Part shown: piece after piece, positions 36,437-44,807 of the stretch | Layout: each line of letters opens with the position of its first letter | Position numbering within the stretch: the stretch's first letter is position 1 | Source: an uncultured Rickettsiales bacterium | GTDB taxonomy: Bacteria; Pseudomonadota; Alphaproteobacteria; Rs-D84 | Direction of reading: 5' to 3' | NCBI GenBank assembly: GCA_900549365.1 | Contig: UROD01000001.1 | Span: forward strand, 1 to 47,778 | Length of the DNA: 47,778 nucleotides | The notes under the pieces: model-generated | The model's database searches: none | Seen by the model: only the letters and a program-made list of their open reading frames with translations | What the model was told of the DNA's origin: nothing | Made by a program: the position numbers and the translations under genes

Positions 36437-37546
36437 ATGGCAAACAAAAACCTATCTGCGGCAAAACGCGCAAAAAATGACGAGTTTTATACACAATATG
36501 CAGATATTCAAAAGGAAGTGAATGCATACCTAGATTACAATCCAGACGTATTTCGCGACAAGGTTATATTATTGCCATGCGATGACCCAGAATGGAGTAA
36601 TTTTACAAAATTTTTTGCCCAGAATTTTGAACGTTTTGGTATCAAAAAACTGATATCAACCAGTTATGCATGTGCAGCCAAAGGCAAAGATGCCTGTGCA
36701 AATTATTGTCCAACATTGTTTGAGTATAATTCTGAAAAATTCAACAAAGATAAAACAGAAACACATGGAAAAATATTCATACTGACCCGCGATACAAATC
36801 ATAACGGTCGCATTGATATAGACGATTTAGAATGGCAATACTTGGATGGCGATGGTGACTTTCGAAGTGCCGAAGTCAAAGCCCTGCGCGACGAAGCAAA
36901 TATAATTGTCACCAACCCGCCGTTTTCACAATTTCGCGATTTTCTGACCTGGATTATTGAAGCCGATAAGCGGTTTCTTATTATCGGGAACATGAACGCA
37001 ATAACTTACAAAGAAGCATTTCCTTTAATAAAGGACAATAATATGTGGCTTGGCGCAACAAATTTTAATACTGGAATGTATTTCAAAGTTCCAGATAATT
37101 TTGTATACGCATCAACATATAAATTTGATAGAGAACGGGATGGCATAAAAGTAAATAGAGTTCCCGGTGTTTGCTGGTTCACAAACATTGAACATGGCCG
37201 CCGTCATCAGCCCTTACAATTAATGACGATGGCAGACAACATAAAATTCAGTCGCCACAAAGAAATCCGAAATCAAGAATATCAAAAATACGATAATTAT
37301 GTTGCGATAGAAATTCCCTATTCAGACGCGATTCCATCAGATTATGACGGTGTTATGGGGGTTCCCATCAGTTTTTTGGATAAATACTGTCCCGAACAAT
37401 TTGAAATACTAGGTGCAACAGAAAGTGAAGGTCGCGGTTTTTCAAATGGATTATGGAATTTAGATTCAGGTATCTCACAAGCTATGGTTAATCATAAAAA
37501 AGTTTTTAAACGTATATTTATTCGTAAAAAGAAAGGTAACGCATAA
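36437..37546 (+). CDS. EcoRI-family adenine-specific DNA methyltransferase
   Basis: The 369-residue protein matches the EcoRI methylase family: [20 protein letters not shown] at the start, CDDPEWSNF (about 48-56), and the catalytic NPPF (160-163) in [31 protein letters not shown] stretch looks like a calcium-binding loop but is normal for this family. It would transfer a methyl group to adenine N6; the target site is not evident. The stop overlaps the next ATG by one base (TAATG), coupling it to a DUF262-HNH protein. No EcoRI-type nuclease is present. I recall close relatives in distant gut bacteria, which would fit horizontal transfer. Confidence 0.85.
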   Translation: MANKNLSAAKRAKNDEFYTQYADIQKEVNAYLDYNPDVFRDKVILLPCDDPEWSNFTKFFAQNFERFGIKKLISTSYACAAKGKDACANYCPTLFEYNSEKFNKDKTETHGKIFILTRDTNHNGRIDIDDLEWQYLDGDGDFRSAEVKALRDEANIIVTNPPFSQFRDFLTWIIEADKRFLIIGNMNAITYKEAFPLIKDNNMWLGATNFNTGMYFKVPDNFVYASTYKFDRERDGIKVNRVPGVCWFTNIEHGRRHQPLQLMTMADNIKFSRHKEIRNQEYQKYDNYVAIEIPYSDAIPSDYDGVMGVPISFLDKYCPEQFEILGATESEGRGFSNGLWNLDSGISQAMVNHKKVFKRIFIRKKKGNA

Positions 37547-38709
37547 TGAAAACAATATTACGTACTGATATAACTATTCGCGATATTTGCGATGGATTTG
37601 TATATAATGAATACGAGGGGCGCGGATTATTTGGCCTGTCTGGTAAATTGACAATTCAACCAGAATACCAGCGCAACTATATTTACGCCCAAGAAAACCG
37701 TGAATCTGGTGTTATTGATTCTGTTATCAAGGGTTACCCACTGGGTCTGATTTATTTTAACAAGGTTGCTGATGACAAGTTTGAGGTCTTGGACGGGCAA
37801 CAACGCATAACCAGTATTGGCAGGTACGTTACAAAAAAATTTCCAATCAAAGACCAAAATGGTATGGAGCAATACTTTGATGGTCTGAACCAACATATAC
37901 AAAATCAAATACTGGACACCCACTTGTTGATTTACGAGTGTGCTGGTACAGAAACCGAAATCAAGGAATGGTTCAAAATAATCAATATCAAGGGTATTCC
38001 ATTAAATGACCAAGAATTATTAAACGCTGTATATTCTGGACCATTTGTAACACTGGCCAAAGAAGAATTTAGCAACAGCCAAAATGCAAATATTCAAAAA
38101 TGGAGTGCATATGTTTCCGGGACGGTAAATCGTCAAGATTACCTGAAAACAGCACTGGAATGGGTCAGTAATAATAATATCAGTGATTATATGAGTGCGC
38201 ACCGTAACGACAACAATATCGCCGAATTAAAACAATATTTTACAACTGTTATTGATTGGGTTTCCAGCGTGTTTCAAAATATAGAACCTGAAATGCGTGG
38301 GCTGGAATGGGGACGTTTATATGAAAAATACCACCGTCAGGCATACGACCCAAAAATCATAGAATCCAAAGTCAAAGAGTTATACGCCGACCCGTATGTC
38401 AAAAATCGCAAAGGTATATTTGAATACGTACTTGGAGGGTGCGTGGATACCAAGTTATTGGACGTGCGTGTTTTTGACGAGGCCACAAAACGTGCCGTAT
38501 ATGCCCAACAAACACAACATGCAGAAGCATCGCACACATCAAATTGTCCATTATGTGCACTGGGGCATGATGCTAATAAAAGTAAAATATGGAAACCGTC
38601 TGATATGGACGCCGACCACGTAACTGCTTGGTCAAAGGGTGGCGCAACAGACATAAAAAATTGCCAAATGTTATGCAAAAGCCACAATCGCGCCAAGGGA
38701 AATAAATAG
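37546..38709 (+). CDS. DUF262 and HNH nuclease protein
   Basis: The 387-residue protein begins with a DUF262 domain ([10 protein letters not shown] at about 83-92, the nucleotide-binding motif seen in GmrS, SspE and related proteins). It ends with an HNH domain: CPLC (334-337), DADH (355-358), N372 and CKSHN (377-381), with Cys residues likely to bind zinc. DUF262 nucleases usually sense or respond to DNA modification. Coupling to an adenine methyltransferase suggests a restriction-modification pair in which this protein cuts, either at unmodified sites or in response to modification; that choice is inference. The centre (about 100-300) is helical. No promoter lies between the genes. Confidence 0.82.
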   Translation: MKTILRTDITIRDICDGFVYNEYEGRGLFGLSGKLTIQPEYQRNYIYAQENRESGVIDSVIKGYPLGLIYFNKVADDKFEVLDGQQRITSIGRYVTKKFPIKDQNGMEQYFDGLNQHIQNQILDTHLLIYECAGTETEIKEWFKIINIKGIPLNDQELLNAVYSGPFVTLAKEEFSNSQNANIQKWSAYVSGTVNRQDYLKTALEWVSNNNISDYMSAHRNDNNIAELKQYFTTVIDWVSSVFQNIEPEMRGLEWGRLYEKYHRQAYDPKIIESKVKELYADPYVKNRKGIFEYVLGGCVDTKLLDVRVFDEATKRAVYAQQTQHAEASHTSNCPLCALGHDANKSKIWKPSDMDADHVTAWSKGGATDIKNCQMLCKSHNRAKGNK

Positions 38710-38712
38710 TTT

Positions 38713-38740
38713 TTGACACAGCAAAATAACATATTACACT
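38713..38740 (+). promoter_or_regulatory. Promoter for a leaderless mRNA
   Basis: A perfect TTGACA (38713-38718), a 16-nt spacer and TACACT (38735-38740). Seven bases separate it from the ATG at 38748. Confidence 0.55.
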
Positions 38741-38747
38741 TATCATT

Positions 38748-39098
38748 ATGTTATTACGTAATATTATTTTTGCGATTGTGGTGATTTTTGCGTGCAATGC
38801 CAATGCCGCCATATCGTGTCGTGAAAATGCGCTGGGTGGGCAAAATTGCACCGACCGCACGACTGGTGACGTTTGGCGTGGCCGTCGTGATGTAATCGGT
38901 AATATGAAGTATACCAGTAACACTGGCAAAACCATAAAATCACGCGCCACAGCAAATGGCACAACTGTTTATACCGATAAATCCGGCGCACGCACCACAT
39001 GCCGTAAAAACGCAATGGGCGCAACCGTTTGTCGCAGCGCATCGGGCGACAAAATCACATGTCACACAAATGCCGTTGGCCATACAGTTTGTAAATAA
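38748..39098 (+). CDS. Small secreted protein with CxxNAxGxxxC repeats
   Basis: The 116-residue protein has a signal peptide ending ANA (about residue 20). The mature part holds the motif CxxNAxGxxxC three times (C24-C34, C85-C95, C105-C115), and the middle contains a related ATANGTTVYTDKSG turn without Cys. The pattern suggests a repeat-built, disulfide-closed periplasmic or surface protein. No family recognised. The promoter predicts a leaderless transcript. It converges with the next gene. Confidence 0.65.
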   Translation: MLLRNIIFAIVVIFACNANAAISCRENALGGQNCTDRTTGDVWRGRRDVIGNMKYTSNTGKTIKSRATANGTTVYTDKSGARTTCRKNAMGATVCRSASGDKITCHTNAVGHTVCK

Positions 39099-39112
39099 AT
39101 ATTCTGCAAGAA

Positions 39113-39730
39113 TTATTCAAAACAGCGACGCAGTGTTTCGCCTGTGTCGTTTTGATCAACACGCTTGTTGCGGATTTCTTCAGCTGCTTTTATTTTTTGT
39201 TTTATTAAAATTAAATCTGGGTGCGCCTGTAATTCTGCATTTAATTCATCAACCGCCGCCGAAATATCAGACGAATTTTTCACAAATATCGGTGTAATAG
39301 AATCCGCCGCTGCAAAAATTGAATTTTTTAGTTCATCGCTAAAATCGTCAATCACCGACAAATACGCGCGTATATGACTGTCTTCGTGCGCCAAAATCGC
39401 ATTATAAGAGCACGAATATGGACTGTGTCGCATATCAATTTGCACCAAGAAATTACTGTACCCAACCGACGCATTTACGGACTTTATAGCAACGCAAAAA
39501 CCATCTTCGATTGATGTAATATCAGCAATAATATCATAGTTATCGTCCAGCGTAGCAATTACATTGCCATGTAATAAATCCATTGGACGCAAGGGTTGTA
39601 CAACCTCTTTGGCCCATTGTGGGGTGGTAATATTTACATTCGGGTTCAGTTTGTATGCCAAGCAATCATCGGCGCGCGCCATTGTCGCACAGCAAACGCC
39701 CAATAAAATCGCCGCACCCCGCCATAACAT
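39113..39730 (-). CDS. Secreted HExxH protein, putative zinc peptidase
   Basis: The 205-residue protein has a signal peptide ending ARA (about residue 20). CSYNAILAHEDSHIRAYL contains HEDSH (115-119), an HExxH zinc-peptidase motif, with Cys residues at 107 and near both ends. This resembles DUF922-type secreted metallopeptidases. The third zinc ligand is not certain. It begins two or three bases after virB4 ends and is probably co-transcribed with it; cell-wall or envelope-protein cutting near the secretion apparatus is possible. Confidence 0.6.
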   Translation of the reverse strand: MLWRGAAILLGVCCATMARADDCLAYKLNPNVNITTPQWAKEVVQPLRPMDLLHGNVIATLDDNYDIIADITSIEDGFCVAIKSVNASVGYSNFLVQIDMRHSPYSCSYNAILAHEDSHIRAYLSVIDDFSDELKNSIFAAADSITPIFVKNSSDISAAVDELNAELQAHPDLILIKQKIKAAEEIRNKRVDQNDTGETLRRCFE

Positions 39731-39733
39731 TTA

Positions 39734-42148
39734 TTATAAATCCCCTGCACCCTGCTTTTTCAAATACTCAGAAACAAAATTATTGCCATATTGCTTGTAC
39801 AATTCTTCGGCCAACAATACCGATGAACGTCCTGATTCAAACAGACGCAGTAAATTACCCAACCCACCTAGTTCCGTATTTAGAATCACAGATTCACCTG
39901 TCACCGGTCGCGACAACAATACCGCACGTTTCAGGTTTGGATACGCCTTGCCTTGAATAAATGCCATTTCCAGTGGATTCAGATTCCAATACTGATAATC
40001 CGATGCGTCCGCCGCTGGATTACGGAAGAATAACACCGTTTGCGCCTGCCCGCGAACAACGTCGCCAATCCCCAGTTTGTCCAGAACATTTGCGCGCTGG
40101 AACGCAACCATATATGCCTGACGGTTTTTGCGCCCTTCTTGCAGGCCAGTGATAAAGTTATCGCGAAACATTTTGTTTTCCAGCATAGGCGCAGTTTCGT
40201 CAATCATAATCAGTGACGGATTTCCGCCCGAAACCGTGATATTATTGATTCTGTGTAAAATATAAGAAATCACCGCTGGTGCCAGTGTTTCATCTTGTAA
40301 TATTTCAGTAAAATCAAACGTAGTCAGACGCGACTGCAAATCCAGTGTATCGGACGTTTCGTTAAATATGTCGCCATATTGCAACGGATCAATCCATTTT
40401 TTCAACGCTGGTCGCATATTGCCGTTGGATGCAAAGCAACTCTCCCATAAATTCTTTAATATTCTGTCGCGGTCGGGCAAATAGTCAAAATTCACCGACA
40501 CCGCGCGCGCGATTTCGTCCGCAGAATTTGCGTCTGATTGCCCCGTTATAATTGCAAACCACCGACGCAAGAACGCACGATTTGCCGCTGTGTCCGGCAT
40601 TTTCAGTGGATTTAAGTGCGTCAAAAATGAATTATCTGTGGCGTTTTTCTCTTTACCTTGCATCGTGATGTATTTGCCACCAACCGACAGGGTGAATATT
40701 TCTGCCCCCTTGTTACGGTCAAAGAAAAATGCCTTTAATTTCGGATGACGCAACGATTGCGCAATCAAGAAACTGAACAGCGTTGTTTTACCGCCACCAG
40801 TTGGCCCGATTGTCAATGTATGTGCAACCGCCGCCGGTTTATCAGATACATGGAATTGGAATTGATACGGTGTTCCTTGGGCAGTTGGAAATACAACCAG
40901 TGGCCCTGGGCCCCAATCGCAGTTCGCAACCCCACGTGGCTGGGTCGACATAGGAATACTGATTGCGGCCGTCCGCGACAGCAACTTGAAACTGCGCGGG
41001 AAAACATCAAATCCAGGGATTTGTGCAAACCACGACACGCGCGCCGCATATGTTTCACAAATCGGGGCAACACCAAATGACGCTGATATTTTCTTGAATT
41101 CATCAACATAATGATTCAGTTCATCAATCGAACGCCCAAATAAAATAAACAGTGGGTAATAATTTACCAGCGATTGATTCCCAGTTGCGTTTTCGTCCAT
41201 CGCACTCTGGGCATCTGAAATCTGTTCCAATGTCGATGTTTCGTTTTCATCAGCCGATGATTGACGCTGGCGCAATGTCATTTCAACGTCCGCCGTCCCC
41301 ATAATTTGAAATGCATTCATGCAAATCATTTCTGTCTGGATTGTTGAAATAGTATCAAAAAATTCTTCGTCCAGATAATCTGGTGATGTGCGGAATGACA
41401 TCATTGCCGCAAACGTCTGCGACCCGCCACTGACATAGCGTACGACACCATCGCGCATAAATTCAACATCGTCAACTGTTACCAAATCCGCAATACGATT
41501 ATCGCATACAATGGGCGTGGGTTTTGTAATCGGAGACAAAATACGTCCAAAGAATTGCGCCATATTATCAGTCGAATTATTACGCAATAATTTCGGATGA
41601 TACGCCGCCAATATGGATTCCAGATAATTACCGTATTGATTCAGTTTTTCGCGCGCACCCGCACCTGATACCTGTAATACAATATAATAATTATTCAAGA
41701 AAATGCGTAACCCTTGGGCCTGCCATTTATCATATATTTTTTGTAAAACTGGCTGGTCAAATTCATAGTCCGTATTTTCGTCCGTCGCATCACGCGTCAT
41801 AAAGAAACGCATCACAACATTCTGATCACGAATTTGATTAAACAGTTGTGTACGTAATTCCAAGAATTTTTCACGGGTGGCGGCATCTTGCATACTGGTC
41901 TGGACACCCGCAACACGATATACACGCAACAGCGACCCATCTGATAATTCCAATGTATCATCGTTATACACGGTACGGAATGGCAAATAACGCGAATAGC
42001 GTTTATAGCCAAACTGGGGCAATATACGCCGCGTCAGTGTTGGTAAATACATCATCAGCACGACAAAGATAAAAATCACCGCAATGACCATTATCATTGT
42101 TGTGACGGGAAAACCACTGCCTGCGAAATATTCAAAAAATCCATTCAT
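39734..42148 (-). CDS. virB4: VirB4-family type IV secretion ATPase
   Basis: The 804-residue ATPase has a short N-terminal membrane segment (about 14-36) and the VirB4/TraC pattern. Walker A is GPTGGGKTT (448-456) and Walker B is LIMIDETAPML (about 650). Further C-terminal matches are ITGLQEGRKNRQAYMVAFQ and a hydrophobic AQTVLFFRNP stretch. VirB4 powers pilus or substrate movement in type IV secretion. The upstream gene is VirB3-like, the normal order. No other vir genes are in the window, so this system is scattered, as in Rickettsiales. Confidence 0.88.
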   Translation of the reverse strand: MNGFFEYFAGSGFPVTTMIMVIAVIFIFVVLMMYLPTLTRRILPQFGYKRYSRYLPFRTVYNDDTLELSDGSLLRVYRVAGVQTSMQDAATREKFLELRTQLFNQIRDQNVVMRFFMTRDATDENTDYEFDQPVLQKIYDKWQAQGLRIFLNNYYIVLQVSGAGAREKLNQYGNYLESILAAYHPKLLRNNSTDNMAQFFGRILSPITKPTPIVCDNRIADLVTVDDVEFMRDGVVRYVSGGSQTFAAMMSFRTSPDYLDEEFFDTISTIQTEMICMNAFQIMGTADVEMTLRQRQSSADENETSTLEQISDAQSAMDENATGNQSLVNYYPLFILFGRSIDELNHYVDEFKKISASFGVAPICETYAARVSWFAQIPGFDVFPRSFKLLSRTAAISIPMSTQPRGVANCDWGPGPLVVFPTAQGTPYQFQFHVSDKPAAVAHTLTIGPTGGGKTTLFSFLIAQSLRHPKLKAFFFDRNKGAEIFTLSVGGKYITMQGKEKNATDNSFLTHLNPLKMPDTAANRAFLRRWFAIITGQSDANSADEIARAVSVNFDYLPDRDRILKNLWESCFASNGNMRPALKKWIDPLQYGDIFNETSDTLDLQSRLTTFDFTEILQDETLAPAVISYILHRINNITVSGGNPSLIMIDETAPMLENKMFRDNFITGLQEGRKNRQAYMVAFQRANVLDKLGIGDVVRGQAQTVLFFRNPAADASDYQYWNLNPLEMAFIQGKAYPNLKRAVLLSRPVTGESVILNTELGGLGNLLRLFESGRSSVLLAEELYKQYGNNFVSEYLKKQGAGDL

Positions 42149-42151
42149 TTT

Positions 42152-42448
42152 TTATGCCGCCAATCTGTTTGGTATCTTCTTTTTGAACAGTTGTATTTTT
42201 GCAGCCAAAATTTGGCCCAGTTGGGGGTCGCGCTTTGAAAATGTCGCCATTATCATATGAACCACACATAACGACACCAAAAACCACAGTGGCGAAACAG
42301 GATTTTTACCCCCTGTCCACAACAGTGACGCAACAAAAACCGCAATAAAAACAAGGAACTGAACCGCAAAATTCAGAATTGCCATATTATAGGGCACATA
42401 AAATATGCGCGCCGGATTGGCTAATGCTTTCAGTACCCGTTGTCTCAT
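42152..42448 (-). CDS. virB3: VirB3-like type IV secretion protein
   Basis: The 98-residue protein has two close membrane segments (about 24-44 and 52-68), a FYVPYN motif and a basic tail (KIQLFKKKIPNRL). VirB3 is a small inner-membrane partner of VirB4. The ATG at 42448 is chosen for its AGGGGGGAT site; the open frame extends further upstream but lacks such a site. It ends three bases before virB4. Confidence 0.75.
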   Translation of the reverse strand: MRQRVLKALANPARIFYVPYNMAILNFAVQFLVFIAVFVASLLWTGGKNPVSPLWFLVSLCVVHMIMATFSKRDPQLGQILAAKIQLFKKKIPNRLAA

Positions 42449-42485
42449 TTTTGATAAAATCCCCCCTGATGTTGGAATTATAACA

Positions 42486-42671
42486 ATTTCAACAGTTTTC
42501 AACAAGTATAAAAAGCAAGACCATAAAATTGTTAAAAATACTGAAAACTGCATATTTATTGACATGTTTATATTCGCGCTATATTTTCAACAGCGATATT
42601 AAAAATCCCCAGAAAACCTGTAAAAAATTGTTGAAAACTTGTTCAAAAACAGTTAACAAATGTTTTCAACA
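42486..42671. repeat. Array of TTTTCAACA 9-mers
   Basis: The 9-mer TTTTCAACA occurs exactly at 42496-42504, 42584-42592 and 42663-42671, and inverted at 42629-42637, with ATTTCAACA at 42486-42494. The region is very AT-rich and non-coding. The 9-mer differs from a DnaA-box variant (TTTTCCACA) by one base, so this could be a replication origin or another protein-binding array. Confidence 0.6.
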
Positions 42672-42714
42672 AAACCAACAACCCTTACAACTACAACAAA
42701 AATATAATAATTAT

Positions 42715-42742
42715 TTGATTTTTTACAAAAAGCGTTTATAAT
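42715..42742 (+). promoter_or_regulatory. rpmJ promoter
   Basis: TTGATT, 16-nt spacer and a perfect TATAAT, 24 bases before the rpmJ ATG, which has AAAGGA in between. Confidence 0.75.
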
Positions 42743-42766
42743 CACCACGCAATAAAGGATTTAGAT

Positions 42767-42901
42767 ATGAAATTTTTAAGTTCATTAAAAGCTTGGAAGA
42801 AACGCGGCAATGTTAAACAAATTCGCCGTGGTAAACAGGTTATCTTGATTGATCCTGCGAATCCAAAGTTAAAGGCCAAACAGGGCTTTAAGAAAAAATA
42901 A
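42767..42901 (+). CDS. rpmJ: 50S ribosomal protein L36
   Basis: A 44-residue basic protein: MKFLSSLKAWKKRG at the start, then QIRRGKQVILID and NPKLKAKQG. This matches the zinc-free form of L36 found in many Proteobacteria, in which Cys is missing. The C-terminus is extended by FKKK. AAAGGA and a clear promoter lie upstream, and a terminator follows. Confidence 0.88.
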   Translation: MKFLSSLKAWKKRGNVKQIRRGKQVILIDPANPKLKAKQGFKKK

Positions 42902-42935
42902 ATCCGTACCTGATTGGGTTATGGTTATTTTGTGT

Positions 42936-42968
42936 CCGATAAAATCGTTTTTATCGGGCGCTTTTTTG
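42936..42968. terminator. Terminator shared by rpmJ and the sufD-like gene
   Basis: CCGATAAAA/TTTTATCGG hairpin followed by a T-run on the plus strand. It lies between convergent genes. Confidence 0.75.
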
Positions 42969-42986
42969 TATTCTGTTTCAGATGAT

Positions 42987-43658
42987 TTATAAATCATTCA
43001 TAAATGCTTCGCGGGTGGCGGCATTAACCTCTGCCCCAGACAGGCCCGCTTCGCGTAAATATTCTATTTGAAAATCAGTTGGGCGGAATATTGCCGCACT
43101 GTGGTCGGCGGATTTTGGTACAGACGAAATACGTTGTGCTGGCATAAATTCAATTCGGGCGTTTTTGTCCGCCAATGCCGCAAATGCGATATCTGAAACA
43201 GTGTTTTTAGTATTTTTTTCAATTACGGCCGTGCCAGACAATTTTGATTTTGTATTTTTTTCCGCAATCAATTTTGTTTTAACACAAACGGTCGTATCAT
43301 CGGCCGCGTGTTCGCCAATTATGTTATATGTTAATTCACCGGTATTTTCCAACAATACCCCACCACGAATTTCAGAATTTTTACCGGTGTTTTTGATAAA
43401 AATGTCAAAAAAGGCCGGCAATTTATTTTTTACACGCACGTCCAGAATAACGGATTGATTGCCAGCCGAAATATTCAAATCCAGCCGGCATTTACCAGCA
43501 ATTTCGCCAACATATATTACGTGAACCGGTAATTCATATGTTTTATCAATATTGCAATCAGACAATGTTGATAAATCAGCGCAAAACACACCATCGCGGA
43601 AAACAATGGTTTCCGCCGGCATGGTTTTTATATTGAATTCGTTCCACATGTATGACAT
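42987..43658 (-). CDS. Short SufD-like iron-sulphur assembly protein
   Basis: The 223-residue protein resembles the C-terminal beta-helix core of SufB/SufD. SDIAFAALADKNARIEFMP and SADHSAAIFRPTDFQIEYLREAGLS match the SufD end, where HSA and FYLRSRGL are conserved. It is about half the length of SufD (around 420), lacking the N-terminal helical part. SufBCD assembles iron-sulphur clusters in the cytoplasm. No other suf genes are in the window. A TATAAT box ends nine bases before the ATG, so the mRNA may be nearly leaderless. It could be a reduced functional SufD or a decayed one. Confidence 0.6.
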   Translation of the reverse strand: MSYMWNEFNIKTMPAETIVFRDGVFCADLSTLSDCNIDKTYELPVHVIYVGEIAGKCRLDLNISAGNQSVILDVRVKNKLPAFFDIFIKNTGKNSEIRGGVLLENTGELTYNIIGEHAADDTTVCVKTKLIAEKNTKSKLSGTAVIEKNTKNTVSDIAFAALADKNARIEFMPAQRISSVPKSADHSAAIFRPTDFQIEYLREAGLSGAEVNAATREAFMNDL

Positions 43659-43685
43659 ATTACAGGCATTATAAAGGATTTAGTT

Positions 43686-44765
43686 ATGGGTTTCAATTGT
43701 GGAATTGTTGGATTGCCAAATGTTGGAAAATCTACGTTATTTAATGCACTGACACAATCGGCGGCGGCGGACGCACAAAACTATCCGTTTTGCACCATCG
43801 AACCGAATACCGGCCGCGTTGTTGTACCAGATGAAACACTGCTGAAATTGGCGGCGGTTGATAACAGTGCAAAAATTATTCCAACACAACTGGAAATTGT
43901 TGATATTGCGGGTCTGGTGCGTGGCGCATCAAATGGCGAAGGGTTGGGAAATAAATTCTTGGGCAATATTCTGTCGACCGACGCGATTATTCACGTTGTG
44001 CGTTGTTTTGAAAACGACGATATAGTGCATGTAAACGGCCGTATTGACCCATTAGACGATATTGAAACGATTGAAACAGAACTGATGCTGGCCGATATGG
44101 AAAGCATGGAAAAACAGATTAAAAATCTGGAAAAAAAGGCGCACGGTCTGGATAAAAACGCAATCAAATTATTGGCGGATGCAAACGCGATTTACGCTTG
44201 TCTGAAAAGTGGTACGCCTGCGCGTAATTCAGGTGTAGATGCATCGCCGTTTAACCTGTTGACGGCAAAGCCGGTTATTTACGTATGTAATGTCGAAGAA
44301 TCCGCCGCTGCAACTGGTAATAAATATTCTGATGCTGTACGTGCCAAATACGGCGATGCCGCACCTGTATTGGTTATTTCATCAAAAATAGAAATGGAAA
44401 TTTCCCAGATTGTGAATCCAGATGAACGAAAAATGTTTTTGGATGATTTAGGACTGAAACAATCCGGTCTGGAACAAGTTATTAAAACAGGGTATGAAAC
44501 GCTGGGGCTGCAAACATTTTATACTGTTGGTCCAAAGGAAGCACATGCATGGACAATCACGCGCGGTATGACTGCGCCACAGGCCGCCGGTAAAATCCAC
44601 ACTGATTTTGAAAAAGGTTTTATTCGTGCCGAAATTATTTCGCCCGCCGACTATATTGCGCTGGGGGGCGAGGTTGCCGTCAAAGAAGCCGGAAAAATGC
44701 GTCTGGTTGGCAAAGAATATGTTATGCAAGAAGGCGACATTTGTCATTTCTTGTTTAACAATTAA
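43686..44765 (+). CDS. ychF: Redox-regulated ATPase YchF
   Basis: The 359-residue Obg-family P-loop protein has G1 GLPNVGKS (about 8-15), YPFCTIEPN, G3 DIAGLVRGAS and G4-like NVEE, where most GTPases have NKxD; this change goes with ATP preference in YchF. A coiled coil (about 135-160) and a C-terminal TGS-like domain with RGMTAPQAAGKIHTDFEKGF follow. YchF binds ribosomes and acts in stress responses. It stands alone with its own AAAGGA site, divergent from the sufD-like gene. Confidence 0.95.
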   Translation: MGFNCGIVGLPNVGKSTLFNALTQSAAADAQNYPFCTIEPNTGRVVVPDETLLKLAAVDNSAKIIPTQLEIVDIAGLVRGASNGEGLGNKFLGNILSTDAIIHVVRCFENDDIVHVNGRIDPLDDIETIETELMLADMESMEKQIKNLEKKAHGLDKNAIKLLADANAIYACLKSGTPARNSGVDASPFNLLTAKPVIYVCNVEESAAATGNKYSDAVRAKYGDAAPVLVISSKIEMEISQIVNPDERKMFLDDLGLKQSGLEQVIKTGYETLGLQTFYTVGPKEAHAWTITRGMTAPQAAGKIHTDFEKGFIRAEIISPADYIALGGEVAVKEAGKMRLVGKEYVMQEGDICHFLFNN

Positions 44766-44773
44766 AAAACATC

Positions 44774-44803
44774 AAAAAAGGCCGGTAAATACCGGCCTTT
44801 TTT
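44774..44803. terminator. Bidirectional terminator between ychF and the ABC-F gene
   Basis: GGCCGGTA/TACCGGCC hairpin with an A-run before and T-run after, between convergent genes. Confidence 0.88.
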
Positions 44804-44807
44804 AACA

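Noticed and set aside
36555..36578. Dockerin or EF-hand domain in the methylase
   Set aside because: The DxNxNGxID stretch (about residues 119-130) is a normal part of the EcoRI-methylase family as I recall it, not a separate domain.
42559..42585. Strong promoter TTGACA with TATATT inside the TTTTCAACA array
   Set aside because: The spacer is only 15 nt and rpmJ has a better promoter close to its start.
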